A program made the position numbers and the translations under genes. From Alphaproteobacteria bacterium (GTDB lineage Bacteria > Pseudomonadota > Alphaproteobacteria > Micavibrionales > Micavibrionaceae), in the NCBI GenBank assembly GCA_016125135.1, contig WGMJ01000018.1, positions 124,001-188,000 on the forward strand: a DNA stretch of 64,000 bases. The letters are read 5' to 3'. Shown here piece by piece: positions 9,686 to 18,668 of the stretch. Every line of letters begins with the position of its first letter. The first letter of the stretch is position 1. The notes beneath the pieces are model-generated. The model did not search any database, was not told the origin of the DNA, and saw only the letters and a list, made by a program, of their open reading frames with translations.

Positions 9686-10293
9686 GCCGCAAGCTCCTGC
9701 AAGGCAAGGCGAATAAGCGATGACACATCGGCCTTCTCATCACGGCGCTTGGCGCTCATCACAGCGGTAAAGGCTTCTGTGCGCCCGTAACCCAAATTAA
9801 TAAGGGCAGAAACCGCGTCCTGATCAGCGCTTTGCTGCGCATCGGCTTTTTGTGATTTCGTGAAGGCCACAACAGTTTCTTTGTCTGTTGCCATACTGCC
9901 TACTTTATCTTTCAGCTCGGTTACAATACGTGTTGCCAGTTTCGGTCCTACGCCGTCTGTTTGCTGTATTGGCGCTTTATCCTGCGCGGCAATCGCCATA
10001 GTAAGCTGGTCTGCCGAACAAGTTGAAAGGATCGCCATACCCACACGCGCACCAACACCTTGCACGCTTGTCAGCAAACGAAACCAGCGTTGTTCTTCAA
10101 CACCTGAAAACCCGAAAAGGTGAATATGGTCCTCGCGCACATGGGTATCTATCAGCAGGCTCATGGCTTCACCAATGCTTGCCATGGCCAATGTGCGGCT
10201 ACTCGCAAATACGACATACCCCACCCCGTTTACATCGAGGATCAGATGGTCTTTCTGGATGGAATCTACAAGGCCTTTGAGTTTGCCGATCAT
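9682..10293 (-). CDS. ruvA: Holliday junction binding protein RuvA
   Basis: This 203-residue protein has an N-terminal OB-fold ([12 protein letters not shown]), two helix-hairpin-helix motifs around VQGVGARVG and [16 protein letters not shown], and a C-terminal domain III that contacts RuvB (about 155-203, [12 protein letters not shown]). It holds the four-way junction for RuvB and RuvC. Usually ruvC lies immediately upstream. Here a plus-strand gene separates them, so ruvA must use a promoter of its own in the 10.3 kb region. Confidence 0.97.
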   Translation of the reverse strand: MIGKLKGLVDSIQKDHLILDVNGVGYVVFASSRTLAMASIGEAMSLLIDTHVREDHIHLFGFSGVEEQRWFRLLTSVQGVGARVGMAILSTCSADQLTMAIAAQDKAPIQQTDGVGPKLATRIVTELKDKVGSMATDKETVVAFTKSQKADAQQSADQDAVSALINLGYGRTEAFTAVMSAKRRDEKADVSSLIRLALQELAA

Positions 10294-10402
10294 GGAATCA
10301 TTAAAACATAGAACACAACGAGAACATAGGGAAAATCGGCTGAAAACAGCCCCTTATAAACCGGTTAATCCATTATTAATCAATATTTTGCATAATTTAA
10401 GC

Positions 10403-11311
10403 ATGCCCGATGAACAGGCCTTCGACCTATATGAGCGCTATGTAACAGGCGCCGCACAAAACATTTCGAATACCCCCATGCAACTTATTGATGGCGGACA
10501 AGAAGGTACTGCCGATGATCTCCTTATCGTTAATTATCATGCGTTAGGTTCTCTGAATACTAATGCAGAACTTGATGCGCATGAACAAGATATCGAAACA
10601 TATGTTGAAGTATCAGGTCGACGGTTTCAGGATCCGGAATCGCCAAGCGCCAAAAATTGGCTAACGAACGAACTATTTAATGAAGCCGCCAACCCGGCTG
10701 GCGCATTAAGCGAAGCAGCAAGAGGAAGCTCTTATCACAATACAATATATCTTAATGAACAACTTGATGGCCTCTCGATCTTAACAAACCTTGCACTGGG
10801 AATTCCGGCTGGCGACCCCTGCCCGCTTGCATACACCCCACAGCAAGAAGCGCTCTATGCAGAATTCGTGCGTTATCATGAGGCTGCGCATGCTGTTTTG
10901 AACCTGGATGAAGCTGGGGCCGACTTTATGGCCGCAGCCGCTCTTTTGAACCGCTATCCAGACAGTCCGGATGTCACAAGATTTCTTGAACATATGGCAG
11001 ATCTAAGAGTTATTGGCGCAGCAAGAAACCCGAACATGAATTCTCTGTCCGGCATTGAGGCTTATGATGCTTTTCATCAGGCTATCGGCCTCCATAATAG
11101 GGGAGAATTGCCCCCTGTCGAAGATTCCGAGTCTTTATTTCTCATTGCAGAACAATACGATCAACAGAATCTTGCAAACTCGGTATCTGACCAACAAAGG
11201 CAAAATACAGTTTATGGCGAAGCACTTGACCGCATCAATACCTACGCCCCAGAAAATCCCACTGCTACTCCTGCAGCGCCTGTTTCAGAAATGCAAATTA
11301 CATCACCTTAA
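10403..11311 (+). CDS. Orphan HEAAH metalloprotease-like cytosolic protein
   Basis: I do not recognise a named family. From the ATG at 10403 the protein has 302 residues, no signal peptide, and a zinc-protease signature HEAAHAVLNLDEAGADFMAA (HEAAH codons at 10877-10891). The downstream E..AD recalls gluzincins such as the ImmA/IrrE group. Its layout (HExxH, EA..D helix, then a helical tail) loosely resembles the four secreted proteins at 41-46 kb. An earlier in-frame ATG at 10292 overlaps the ruvA start. I prefer 10403 because CATAAT ends 6 bases before it, which suggests a leaderless mRNA; no Shine-Dalgarno was seen at either start. It interrupts the ruvC-ruvA operon on the opposite strand, and its stop overlaps the ruvC stop. 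Confidence 0.7.
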   Translation: MPDEQAFDLYERYVTGAAQNISNTPMQLIDGGQEGTADDLLIVNYHALGSLNTNAELDAHEQDIETYVEVSGRRFQDPESPSAKNWLTNELFNEAANPAGALSEAARGSSYHNTIYLNEQLDGLSILTNLALGIPAGDPCPLAYTPQQEALYAEFVRYHEAAHAVLNLDEAGADFMAAAALLNRYPDSPDVTRFLEHMADLRVIGAARNPNMNSLSGIEAYDAFHQAIGLHNRGELPPVEDSESLFLIAEQYDQQNLANSVSDQQRQNTVYGEALDRINTYAPENPTATPAAPVSEMQITSP

Positions 11312-11775
11312 ATATGATGCGCGTGGCAAATGGCAATTGCCAGCGCGTCGGCCTCGTCAGCACCGCTTTTGGGTGCTTGCGGCAGCAGTATTTTCACCAT
11401 GGCCTGAATTTGTGCTTTATCGGCATGCCCTGCGCCAACAACCGATTTTTTAACAGTGTTCGCGGCATACTCCGCAACTTTCAACCCATGCCGTGCTGGC
11501 ACAAGCGCGGCCGCGCCCCGCGCCATGCCCAGCTTGATCGCCGAGGCTGCATTGTTGTTCATAAAAGTTTCTTCAATTGCGGCATGTGTAGGCTGGTGAA
11601 GCGTAATCACTTTATCAAGCTCTTGCTCGATTGTAACAAGCCGCGCGAATACATCATCGGTTCCGTCTGTTTTTATAACACCGCTTGCAATGTATGACAG
11701 CGCATTCCCCTGAATGGAGACAATGCCCCACCCTGTGCGTTGTAACCCCGGGTCAATGCCCAGTATACGCTTCAT
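11308..11775 (-). CDS. ruvC: Crossover junction endodeoxyribonuclease RuvC
   Basis: The 155-residue Holliday junction resolvase has an RNase H-like fold. The first catalytic aspartate is in [13 protein letters not shown], the glutamate in [11 protein letters not shown], and the C-terminal acidic pair in [17 protein letters not shown]. It cuts junctions symmetrically after RuvAB migration. Its start overlaps the yebC stop (ATGA). It is separated from ruvA by an inserted convergent gene. Confidence 0.97.
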   Translation of the reverse strand: MKRILGIDPGLQRTGWGIVSIQGNALSYIASGVIKTDGTDDVFARLVTIEQELDKVITLHQPTHAAIEETFMNNNAASAIKLGMARGAAALVPARHGLKVAEYAANTVKKSVVGAGHADKAQIQAMVKILLPQAPKSGADEADALAIAICHAHHI

Positions 11776-12524
11776 GCCGCCGCCAGTTTGGACATCTGCG
11801 CGTCCGAAAGTTCAAGGTTTGTTGTTACCGTCTGCACATCGTCGCTGTCTTCCAGCGCTTCAACAAGGTCCATCACGGTTTGTACTGTTTCATCATCTGT
11901 CGGGGCCATAACATTTGGCTTCCATATCAGCGCGGCTTTTTGCGGTTCGCCGAATTTTTCAATTAAGGCATCACGTACCGCAGCAAGGTCAGAGGGCTGC
12001 GTAATAACTGTGTGCACATCTTCATCGCTTTCACAATTTTCAGCGCCCGCTTCAACAGCCGCTTCAAACATTGCATCGCCTGTTGCCTTATCAGCGGGGT
12101 ATACAATCTCGCCTACGCGGTCGAACATAAATGAAACCGAGTTCGTCTCCCCCAAATTCCCTTCGTTCTTCGTAAAGGCCGAGCGTATTTCGCTCGCCGT
12201 TCTGTTTTTATTATCTGTCAGCGCGTCAATAATAACGGCAACGCCACCGGGGCCGTACCCTTCATAGCGCATTTCAACATAGTCATCGCCTTTACCTGCG
12301 CCTGTTGCTGCATCAATTGCTTTTTTAATCCTGTCATTCGGCATATTCTCGGCACGCCCTGCAATGATAGCGGCGCGAAGGCGCGGGTTGCCGTCAGGGT
12401 CAGGCCCGCCCGCTTTTACAGCCGTTGTAATCTCGCGGCCGATTTTTGTGAAAATTTTTGCGCGCTTGGCGTCCTGCGCACCTTTGCGGTGCATAATGTT
12501 CTTGAATTTCGAATGTCCTGCCAT
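11772..12524 (-). CDS. yebC: YebC/PmpR-family protein (TACO1 homolog)
   Basis: This 250-residue cytosolic protein starts with the family hallmark [27 protein letters not shown] and continues with [23 protein letters not shown]. YebC proteins have been described as DNA-binding regulators and, more recently, as factors that help ribosomes through difficult sequences, like mitochondrial TACO1. It is the first gene of the yebC-ruvC pair and is divergent from the DNPH1-like gene. Confidence 0.96.
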   Translation of the reverse strand: MAGHSKFKNIMHRKGAQDAKRAKIFTKIGREITTAVKAGGPDPDGNPRLRAAIIAGRAENMPNDRIKKAIDAATGAGKGDDYVEMRYEGYGPGGVAVIIDALTDNKNRTASEIRSAFTKNEGNLGETNSVSFMFDRVGEIVYPADKATGDAMFEAAVEAGAENCESDEDVHTVITQPSDLAAVRDALIEKFGEPQKAALIWKPNVMAPTDDETVQTVMDLVEALEDSDDVQTVTTNLELSDAQMSKLAAA

Positions 12525-12596
12525 AGAATAACCCCTGAAATTGACTGGCCCTTATTTTTAGGCGAAAAACCACTGCATAACAAGTAGGCATGCATT

Positions 12597-13007
12597 ATGA
12601 AGATATATTTTGGCGGTTCTATTCGCGGCGGGCGGCAAGATAAAGCGCTTTATCTGCAAATCATTGATCTGCTCAAAGAGTATGGCCCCGTGCTAACCGA
12701 ACATGTTGGTGAAAAGACTTTAAGCGAACTGGGCGAACACATGGTTGCCGAAAGCTTCATTTATCAACGTGATATGGACTGGATTAAAGAGTGCGATGTA
12801 CTGGTTGCCGAAGTGACGCAGCCAAGCCTTGGTGTCGGCTATGAAATACGCGAGGCGGAAATGTTGGGCAAACGCATCTTGTGCCTTTACCGTGCGCAAG
12901 ATGGCAGAAGCCTCTCAGCCATGGTGCGCGGCAGCCCTCATCTCACCGTTAAACATTATAGTGATATAGCTGACATAACGCTTATTTTAGCTGAATTTTT
13001 CAAGTAA
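12597..13007 (+). CDS. 2'-deoxynucleoside 5'-phosphate N-hydrolase (DNPH1/RCL-like)
   Basis: The 136-residue protein matches the nucleoside 2-deoxyribosyltransferase superfamily, DNPH1/RCL branch, which cleaves the N-glycosidic bond of deoxynucleoside monophosphates. Visible signatures are YFGGSIRGGR at the N-terminus, LTEHVG, the RDMDWIKECDVLVAEVTQPSLGVGYE segment with the active-site glutamate, and a short C-terminal helix. It may serve nucleotide-pool sanitation. It is divergent from yebC, with a 72-base shared upstream region. No clear Shine-Dalgarno precedes the ATG. Confidence 0.86.
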   Translation: MKIYFGGSIRGGRQDKALYLQIIDLLKEYGPVLTEHVGEKTLSELGEHMVAESFIYQRDMDWIKECDVLVAEVTQPSLGVGYEIREAEMLGKRILCLYRAQDGRSLSAMVRGSPHLTVKHYSDIADITLILAEFFK

Positions 13008-13099
13008 TTCTGCGATTGCGCCAAATTTCAAATTTTAACCATTTTTATGCTAAAATAAGGAGATAGCGTACAATTCTTTATAACTAAAAAATATAATTA

Positions 13100-13645
13100 A
13101 TGAGCTATAACCTTGCAAATATCAGCATCCTGATTGTCGATGACAACAAGCCGATGCTGGACCTGACGAGAAGCATTCTCCACACAATGGGTGTCGGGCA
13201 CGTTTATGTTGCGCGCGACGGCAATGAGGGCTTCCAGCAATTCTGCCAGCATAAACCCGATGTTGTGTTCGTTGACTGGGTCATGGAACCGATGGATGGC
13301 ATTGAATTTGTCAAAATGATCCGCAAGGACTCGCGCAGTCCTGACCCTTATGTCCCCGTTGTCATGATGACTGGCTTTACCGAAAAATGGCGTGTTATCC
13401 ACGCGCGCGATTGCGGTATCACAGAATATCTGATGAAACCTTTCACCGCTTTTGATATATTCAAAAGGCTGGTGCAGGTTATCGAGAAACCGCGCCAGTT
13501 CGTACAGGCAAACGGCTTCTTCGGCCCCGACAGGCGGCGCAAGAAAACCCACGCCTTTATGACACCAAAACGCGGCACGGATGTAAAACCGTTCGATAAT
13601 TTTACAATCGGCTGGAAAGACGAAGAGGACCATACAAATGCCTAG
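13100..13645 (+). CDS. Stand-alone response regulator (CheY-like receiver) with basic tail
   Basis: This 181-residue protein has a complete receiver domain (about 7-125): acidic pair D14-D15, phospho-acceptor D59 in VFVDWVME, T91 in MMTGFTE and K113 in LMKPF. A short C-terminal extension contains GFFGPDRRRKK and lacks a recognisable DNA-binding or enzymatic output domain. A TATAAC box lies about 15 bases before the ATG and no Shine-Dalgarno is evident. It overlaps the next gene by 8 bases. No histidine kinase is in the window, so the phosphate source must be encoded elsewhere. Confidence 0.9.
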   Translation: MSYNLANISILIVDDNKPMLDLTRSILHTMGVGHVYVARDGNEGFQQFCQHKPDVVFVDWVMEPMDGIEFVKMIRKDSRSPDPYVPVVMMTGFTEKWRVIHARDCGITEYLMKPFTAFDIFKRLVQVIEKPRQFVQANGFFGPDRRRKKTHAFMTPKRGTDVKPFDNFTIGWKDEEDHTNA

Positions 13646-14177
13646 AAAAGTTGAAGTCAAAAACGGGCCCGAGAACGTCCAGTTTATCGAAGTTGAAAAC
13701 ACGTTGAAGGATAAAGTCGGCACGGGCGGCCTGTCTGAAGATATTCTGAATAAAGCCCAGGCGCTCATCGAAAATACAGCAATTGATTTCAAACCGATGG
13801 CAGAAATCTATTTGCAAGCGCTTCAGAACGCGCTCGAGCTTTCACGCACAATGGGCGACGATCTTGACCATGAGGGGCTTATCAAACGCATGTTAAACGC
13901 AACGATGCAGTTAAAAGCCAATGGTGGCATGTTCGGCTTTCCACTTGTCACCCGTATTAGCGAGAAACTGGTGAACTTCTTCGAAGTTATCCATCACATG
14001 AATGCTGACTCACATGAAATTATTCAGGCCTTTATGACGACAATCCGCATTGTGCTCATAGGTGATATTAGGGGTGATGGTGGTGCCAAAGGTGTTGAAC
14101 TGATGAACGCGCTTGATAATGCCTGCGCACGCTTCCTCGAGAAATACCCGCGCAATCGTGGCTCACGCCTTTCTTAA
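13638..14177 (+). CDS. Helical Hpt-like protein lacking the phospho-histidine
   Basis: The 179-residue all-helical protein is translationally coupled to the receiver gene. The segment ATMQLKANGGMFGFPLVTRISEKLVNFFE lines up with the HxLKGxxxxFG helix of histidine phosphotransfer domains, but the histidine position is T or M. If homologous, it would bind the receiver without relaying phosphate. The N-terminus (about 1-45) appears less structured. It converges on the HD-domain genes, with its stop 14 bases inside the downstream HD gene. The Hpt assignment rests on pattern only. Confidence 0.65.
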   Translation: MPRKVEVKNGPENVQFIEVENTLKDKVGTGGLSEDILNKAQALIENTAIDFKPMAEIYLQALQNALELSRTMGDDLDHEGLIKRMLNATMQLKANGGMFGFPLVTRISEKLVNFFEVIHHMNADSHEIIQAFMTTIRIVLIGDIRGDGGAKGVELMNALDNACARFLEKYPRNRGSRLS

Positions 14178-15899
14178 ATGCGCACGCGCCTGACGCGCCA
14201 TATCATCAACGAATTCCGGCAATAACCCTTCACGTGCGCAGTAACGCGGTAAATAACCCTGCTGCCATTCACGAAACTGCGAGAAGAAACGCATCAGCTC
14301 ATCCGCATTATTCTTGATATCCTCAATCGCCTGTAAATAGCGTGTATCTTCCCTGAAGGTAAATTGCCCGCGCAAAGTATTGATTTCATCGGCATCTCTC
14401 AGGTCAATATCATTCTCGAACGCATGGGCAATAATCGGCACATACGCTTCCAGAAGTCTTGGCACACGCTCTGCATAAACCAATGGCCTTGTGTTTTCTT
14501 TCAGGAATTCTTCCATATTTGTATCATTCGCATAGGCCGCTGCGTATAAAAGCATCTGTGTACGGGCTGACATTGTAGGCCGTTCAAATATAGCATTTGC
14601 TGCCCGCTGGAAATCATCCCGTGCTGAAAGTCTGGTTTCTTCGCGCCATAAACCAGCAAGAACGTCAACTCGCGCAGGGTTTAATATTCGCTCACCACTC
14701 TTAAAAGGCAATGTATTCACCAAATGTGTTCCGCTTTTCTCCGTCCGGTGCACAACAGGCGGGCCAATGCAGATATGGTCAATCAGTACCGCGTAATTGC
14801 GCTTGGCCAGCCTCTTCGCAATCATCATCTTTGCATCATCAGAAACAACAGCCCCGAAGAGTGTTTTCAGCTCTTTCTCGCTACGGTCATAAGTGCTCAG
14901 AATACGCGCATTCTGCGCAAAGAAGTATGGCACAACATCCTCATTGCCTTCCGCTTCCAGCCTAATGCCGCGCTTTACACTGATATTTGAAACATTGTTA
15001 CTATCCGTACTTTGCGCAATTTTAACGCCCACACCCGTCACACCACGGAAATCCTCGGCCTGCGAATAATGCTCCATATATTGCGTCACGCGCATATCAA
15101 TAATATCAGTGAATGCGTCTGCGCCTTTAAAATTCTGCGCGAAATCATAATTCTGCATAAAGTCGCGCATCAGGCTTGCCACCGCGAAATAATCAAATGA
15201 CGGGTCATTCGCTTTGCGTTTGGCAATCTCATGACGCAGATATTGTACCGCCTCCGTTACTTTTTCGTGTTTTTCATCAATTGCGGCATAGAGCGAAAGC
15301 CTTGTAAAGAAAGCTGTTATCTCGGCTTCAATTGCTTTCTTATCTCTGGATTTTTCCTTTCTCTCGTCTGCCGAGAGTGCGCTTTCGTCGCCCAGGGATG
15401 AAAACTCCATCACAATCTCGCCCACATCGTGCATCAGCGTGCGGATCACCCAGCCACGCCATTCCTCGGCAATACGTTCAGGGTGTTTATTCGCTGTGCG
15501 CATATCCTCTAGCACTTGCAGGAAGATGCTAAGCCCCTCCCACACGCAAACAGAGGAGCTATGAATCCCAACAGTATTAAGAAAATCTTTCGGGTGGTGC
15601 GCATCTGGCTTGCCGTTGAAAAGGAAGCGCCGCACTTCGATCAGCTGGTGCGCCAGCGCTGAAAATACAAATTCTTCCTTCGGTGAAAAGCCGACATGCA
15701 ATTCAGTATTGAGAATATTGATAAGCTTTTGCGTATTTTCAAAGGGCTGGCCGGGGACCAGATACGGTTCCAGCTTTTTCCAGACCTTCTGCGGGTCGCG
15801 GCGGCCTATTTTTAAAAACCTGCGGAAGTTGGCAAGGTTAATAGGCTCCATTGTGCCTGCCTGCGGCCCCAGCTCGGTGAAGAATGGATGCCGTGACAT
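14163..15899 (-). CDS. Large HD-domain phosphohydrolase-like protein, paralog B
   Basis: The 578-residue cytosolic protein is a full-length paralog of the gene just upstream (shared PINLANFRRFLKI, KRNYAVLIDHICIGPPV, SARTQMLLYAAAYANDT and FREWQQGYLPRYC). Metal-binding HD residues are visible at H113 and H157-D158 in RTLMHDVGEIVMEF. The HDxGE context is typical of HD phosphohydrolases; there is no GYP motif. The large C-terminal part (about 250-578) matches nothing I know. AGGGGG precedes the ATG, 12 bases after the paralog's stop, so the two are one operon. Substrate unknown. Confidence 0.72.
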   Translation of the reverse strand: MSRHPFFTELGPQAGTMEPINLANFRRFLKIGRRDPQKVWKKLEPYLVPGQPFENTQKLINILNTELHVGFSPKEEFVFSALAHQLIEVRRFLFNGKPDAHHPKDFLNTVGIHSSSVCVWEGLSIFLQVLEDMRTANKHPERIAEEWRGWVIRTLMHDVGEIVMEFSSLGDESALSADERKEKSRDKKAIEAEITAFFTRLSLYAAIDEKHEKVTEAVQYLRHEIAKRKANDPSFDYFAVASLMRDFMQNYDFAQNFKGADAFTDIIDMRVTQYMEHYSQAEDFRGVTGVGVKIAQSTDSNNVSNISVKRGIRLEAEGNEDVVPYFFAQNARILSTYDRSEKELKTLFGAVVSDDAKMMIAKRLAKRNYAVLIDHICIGPPVVHRTEKSGTHLVNTLPFKSGERILNPARVDVLAGLWREETRLSARDDFQRAANAIFERPTMSARTQMLLYAAAYANDTNMEEFLKENTRPLVYAERVPRLLEAYVPIIAHAFENDIDLRDADEINTLRGQFTFREDTRYLQAIEDIKNNADELMRFFSQFREWQQGYLPRYCAREGLLPEFVDDMARQARAHLRKA

Positions 15900-15911
15900 A
15901 GCGCGCGCCCC

Positions 15912-17603
15912 CTATTTCACAGCACGCTTGAGAGGAACAGAATCCGCTCCGTTTTGCTGGCAGTAAGCGGGGAAATAGCCTTCCTGCCATTCGCGGAAGG
16001 TCGCAAAGAAACCATTAAGCGCTTCACCGTTATTCTTTATATCGTGGATTGCCTGCACATAGCGCTGGTCTTCATTAAATCTGAATTCCTTGCGCAGCGC
16101 ACTTATGCCCTCAACAGAGGTCAAATCCAGATTATTCTCGAATGCAAAAGCAAGGATCGGCACCAGCGGCTTCAGGGCTTCAGGCACCTCGCGGGCATAA
16201 GCAAGCGGCTTATCATAAAGTGTCAAATCTTCACGCCCTGTATCGTTTGCATAGGCAGCGGCATAGAGAAGCATTTGTGAACGCGCCGATATTGTATCGC
16301 GTGCATAGACTTTTGAAGCCGCATGGCGGAAATCGTCTTTCAGTTCAGCCGTCGCATCTTCTACAATAAGCGCTGCCAGCCCCATAATACGTGCATTTGA
16401 TAAAGTCCGCGTGCCTTTATCCTGCGGCAATATGTTCACAGGGCTTTCGCGGCTTTTATCGGCTCTGTTCAGCACTGGCGGGCCAATACTGATATGGTCA
16501 ATCAGCACGGCGTAATTACGCTTGGCCACCTGTTTTGCAATTGCTTTTTGCGCTTCGCTATCAACAGCCGCAGTAAAAAGACTTTTTAAAAGTTGTTCAC
16601 TTCTGTCATAAGCCGAAGCAGCCCGCACATTCTGTGCAAATTGATAGGGTATTACATCGCCCGCCTCCATGCCGCGCTTGGCGTGTTCTATAAATGTATT
16701 ATTGCCATCGATAATCTGGCCAATTTTTACACCTACACCGCCAACGCCGCGGTAATCTTCAGCGTGTGAATAATGCTTCATAAAATAACTATGGCGCATA
16801 TTGATTGCGCTCACGAATGGGGTATTACCAGGGAAATTCTCTTCGAAATCATATTTTGCAAAATAGTTACGGATTATACGTGCTGTATCACGGTAGCTAT
16901 GGCGTGAACGCTGCTTTTGTTCGTCTACAACCAAGGCACGGACATCAAGCACCGCCTGCTGCACAAGGTCTTGCCGCCCGTCAATCGCTGCATACAGCGC
17001 AAGCTTTGTATAAAAGCCTGCAATCTCGCACTCCAGCTTCACCTTGTCTTTCTTTTCGGCTTCTTTTTCTTCGGTCGTTGCAGCGCTCTCCTCGGCAAAG
17101 GACGTAAACTCCATAATCGTTTCACCAAGGTCATGCATCAGCGTGCGTAAAATCCAGCCGCGCCATTTTTCTGCGACAGGCTGTAAAGACTGATCCGCAC
17201 CAATCATGTCCTCAATAATTTTCTGGAATATCGGCAAACCTTCACGCGCACACACAGACACACTATGATCTGCAACCGAGTTATGAAAGTCGAGCGGGTG
17301 ATGCACGTCTATTTGCCCGCCAAACATAAAGCGCTTCACTTGCAAAAGCTGGTGCAGCAGTGTTGCGAACACATATTCTTCAGTTTGTGAAAACCCTGCA
17401 AACAATTCCTTGTTCATAGTGGAAACAAGTTTTTGTGTCTGGCTGAATTCCTGTGCAGGGTCCAGATATGGCTGGAGTTTCTTCCAGACCGTTTCCGGAT
17501 TCTTTGTTCTGATTTTCAGGAACGACTTGTAATTCCCCAGATTAATGGGCGTCATCGTGCCGCTATTTGGCGCAAGATCGCTTAGAAACGGATTAACCGT
17601 CAT
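15912..17603 (-). CDS. Large HD-domain phosphohydrolase-like protein, paralog A
   Basis: This 563-residue protein shares its entire architecture with paralog B and keeps the HD residues at the same numbers: H113 in ADHSVSV, then H157-D158 in RTLMHDLGETIMEF. The middle region (about 165-185) is a short Glu/Lys-rich linker. A conserved block IDHISIGPPVLNR (about 390) may form part of a ligand pocket. Proteins with HDxGE motifs act on phosphate esters, often nucleotides. It is the first gene of the pair and lies about 100 bases downstream of the PDE-like gene. No signal peptide or membrane segment. Confidence 0.72.
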   Translation of the reverse strand: MTVNPFLSDLAPNSGTMTPINLGNYKSFLKIRTKNPETVWKKLQPYLDPAQEFSQTQKLVSTMNKELFAGFSQTEEYVFATLLHQLLQVKRFMFGGQIDVHHPLDFHNSVADHSVSVCAREGLPIFQKIIEDMIGADQSLQPVAEKWRGWILRTLMHDLGETIMEFTSFAEESAATTEEKEAEKKDKVKLECEIAGFYTKLALYAAIDGRQDLVQQAVLDVRALVVDEQKQRSRHSYRDTARIIRNYFAKYDFEENFPGNTPFVSAINMRHSYFMKHYSHAEDYRGVGGVGVKIGQIIDGNNTFIEHAKRGMEAGDVIPYQFAQNVRAASAYDRSEQLLKSLFTAAVDSEAQKAIAKQVAKRNYAVLIDHISIGPPVLNRADKSRESPVNILPQDKGTRTLSNARIMGLAALIVEDATAELKDDFRHAASKVYARDTISARSQMLLYAAAYANDTGREDLTLYDKPLAYAREVPEALKPLVPILAFAFENNLDLTSVEGISALRKEFRFNEDQRYVQAIHDIKNNGEALNGFFATFREWQEGYFPAYCQQNGADSVPLKRAVK

Positions 17604-17703
17604 GTTTTTCCCAACCCCGATTTATTATGGATATACCCTGATTAAAGATTCAGGGCGGGAAAAGCAAGGATTTTAACCTTTAGAGAGCTAAAAACTGCGG
17701 AAA

Positions 17704-18630
17704 TTAACGATATGTCAGGCCTGCGGCCTTATCTTTGGCAGTTTCAGCTTTTACGACCTCAAGGGACTGCTCGAACATTTGCCGCACAACCGGCATCTTT
17801 AAAAGGTTCTTGCATATGTTGTCTATGAACCATTCCGCACTCGCCGGCGTTGCTGGAATTTTACTTTTTTCATCCTGCAGAGCAGTTTCATCTTCAACTG
17901 CAAAACTTGTTATACGGGTATGTTCGGGACATATTGCAGCCGAAGGTATCAGGTCCGCCGCTTCTGCGTACATCGCCACCTCACAAAGCTCGCGGTCTTC
18001 TATAAGCGGCATCATAACATCATCCGGCACTTCGGGGAACACACCTTCACCGTTATGGGCATCATAAATCTTGACAAGTAATTCTGCAGGGCTTGTTCCG
18101 CCTGCAGGTTTGGTAACATCTGTTACTGCAATAATAGCACGGAATTTTACTATAAAATCATCATATATATTTCGAGATACAAGCCCTTTATCAACTAAAG
18201 TAATTAAGCGCTTTTCTGCCTCTTCCCATGATTGTCGCTCCAGTCGCATCGGCTCATGCACGCCATCAACTGTGTTACCCTTACCATCATGCTTATAGTC
18301 ATGAAGGGAGGTAGCAATAAAAAGCATTAAAATACGCTCGACACTCATGTTTGCCGCATGGCCTAATTTTAAACCTGTTGCAGTCACTTCTCTGAAATGC
18401 GGGTTACCATGGAACGGGTTATTATGATGTTCATCACCAAGTTGTGCAGCCATACAGGCAATCGGCCATAAAGGGTGATCTGCACAACGGGAGGCAAGAT
18501 AGGGTAGAAAATCCTGCAAGCGTGGCCCGCCATCATTGGCCATGCGCCATGCCGCGAATAAGTCACTCTGCACATAGCTGCTTTCGACCCATTCTTTTAT
18601 CTGCGTCTGGATTTTTGTTGATTGATCCAT
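17704..18630 (-). CDS. PDE-like HD phosphohydrolase, paralog 1
   Basis: The 308-residue cytosolic protein has metal residues arranged as in class I 3',5'-cyclic nucleotide phosphodiesterases: H74 and H78 in NPFHGNPHFREV, H110-D111 and H114 in SLHDYKHDG, N119, and a late aspartate in AEAADLIPSAA. It is a paralog of the next upstream gene. Cyclic nucleotide cleavage is a motif-based inference; the glutamine that reads the base in eukaryotic PDEs cannot be placed with confidence. A strong promoter (TTGACT-17-TATAGT) puts the transcription start at or next to the ATG, so the mRNA should be leaderless. Confidence 0.75.
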   Translation of the reverse strand: MDQSTKIQTQIKEWVESSYVQSDLFAAWRMANDGGPRLQDFLPYLASRCADHPLWPIACMAAQLGDEHHNNPFHGNPHFREVTATGLKLGHAANMSVERILMLFIATSLHDYKHDGKGNTVDGVHEPMRLERQSWEEAEKRLITLVDKGLVSRNIYDDFIVKFRAIIAVTDVTKPAGGTSPAELLVKIYDAHNGEGVFPEVPDDVMMPLIEDRELCEVAMYAEAADLIPSAAICPEHTRITSFAVEDETALQDEKSKIPATPASAEWFIDNICKNLLKMPVVRQMFEQSLEVVKAETAKDKAAGLTYR

Positions 18631-18636
18631 GCCCCT

Positions 18637-18665
18637 ACTATACGAATAACAATATGTAAAGTCAA
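18637..18665 (-). promoter_or_regulatory. Sigma70-type promoter, predicted leaderless start of the PDE-like gene
   Basis: On the minus strand TTGACT is followed, after a 17-base spacer, by TATAGT. Only six bases lie between the -10 box and the ATG of the gene that starts at 18630, which puts the first transcribed base on the start codon. There is no room for a Shine-Dalgarno. Confidence 0.7.
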
Positions 18666-18668
18666 TAT

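Noticed and set aside
10163-10291. Extended N-terminus of the HEAAH gene into ruvA
   Set aside because: These codons are antisense to the ruvA start region and lie upstream of the candidate -10 box; starts at 10292 or 10403 are more plausible.
14163-17603. HD-GYP cyclic-di-GMP phosphodiesterases
   Set aside because: The HD residues are present but no GYP motif follows, and the downstream region differs from HD-GYP domains.
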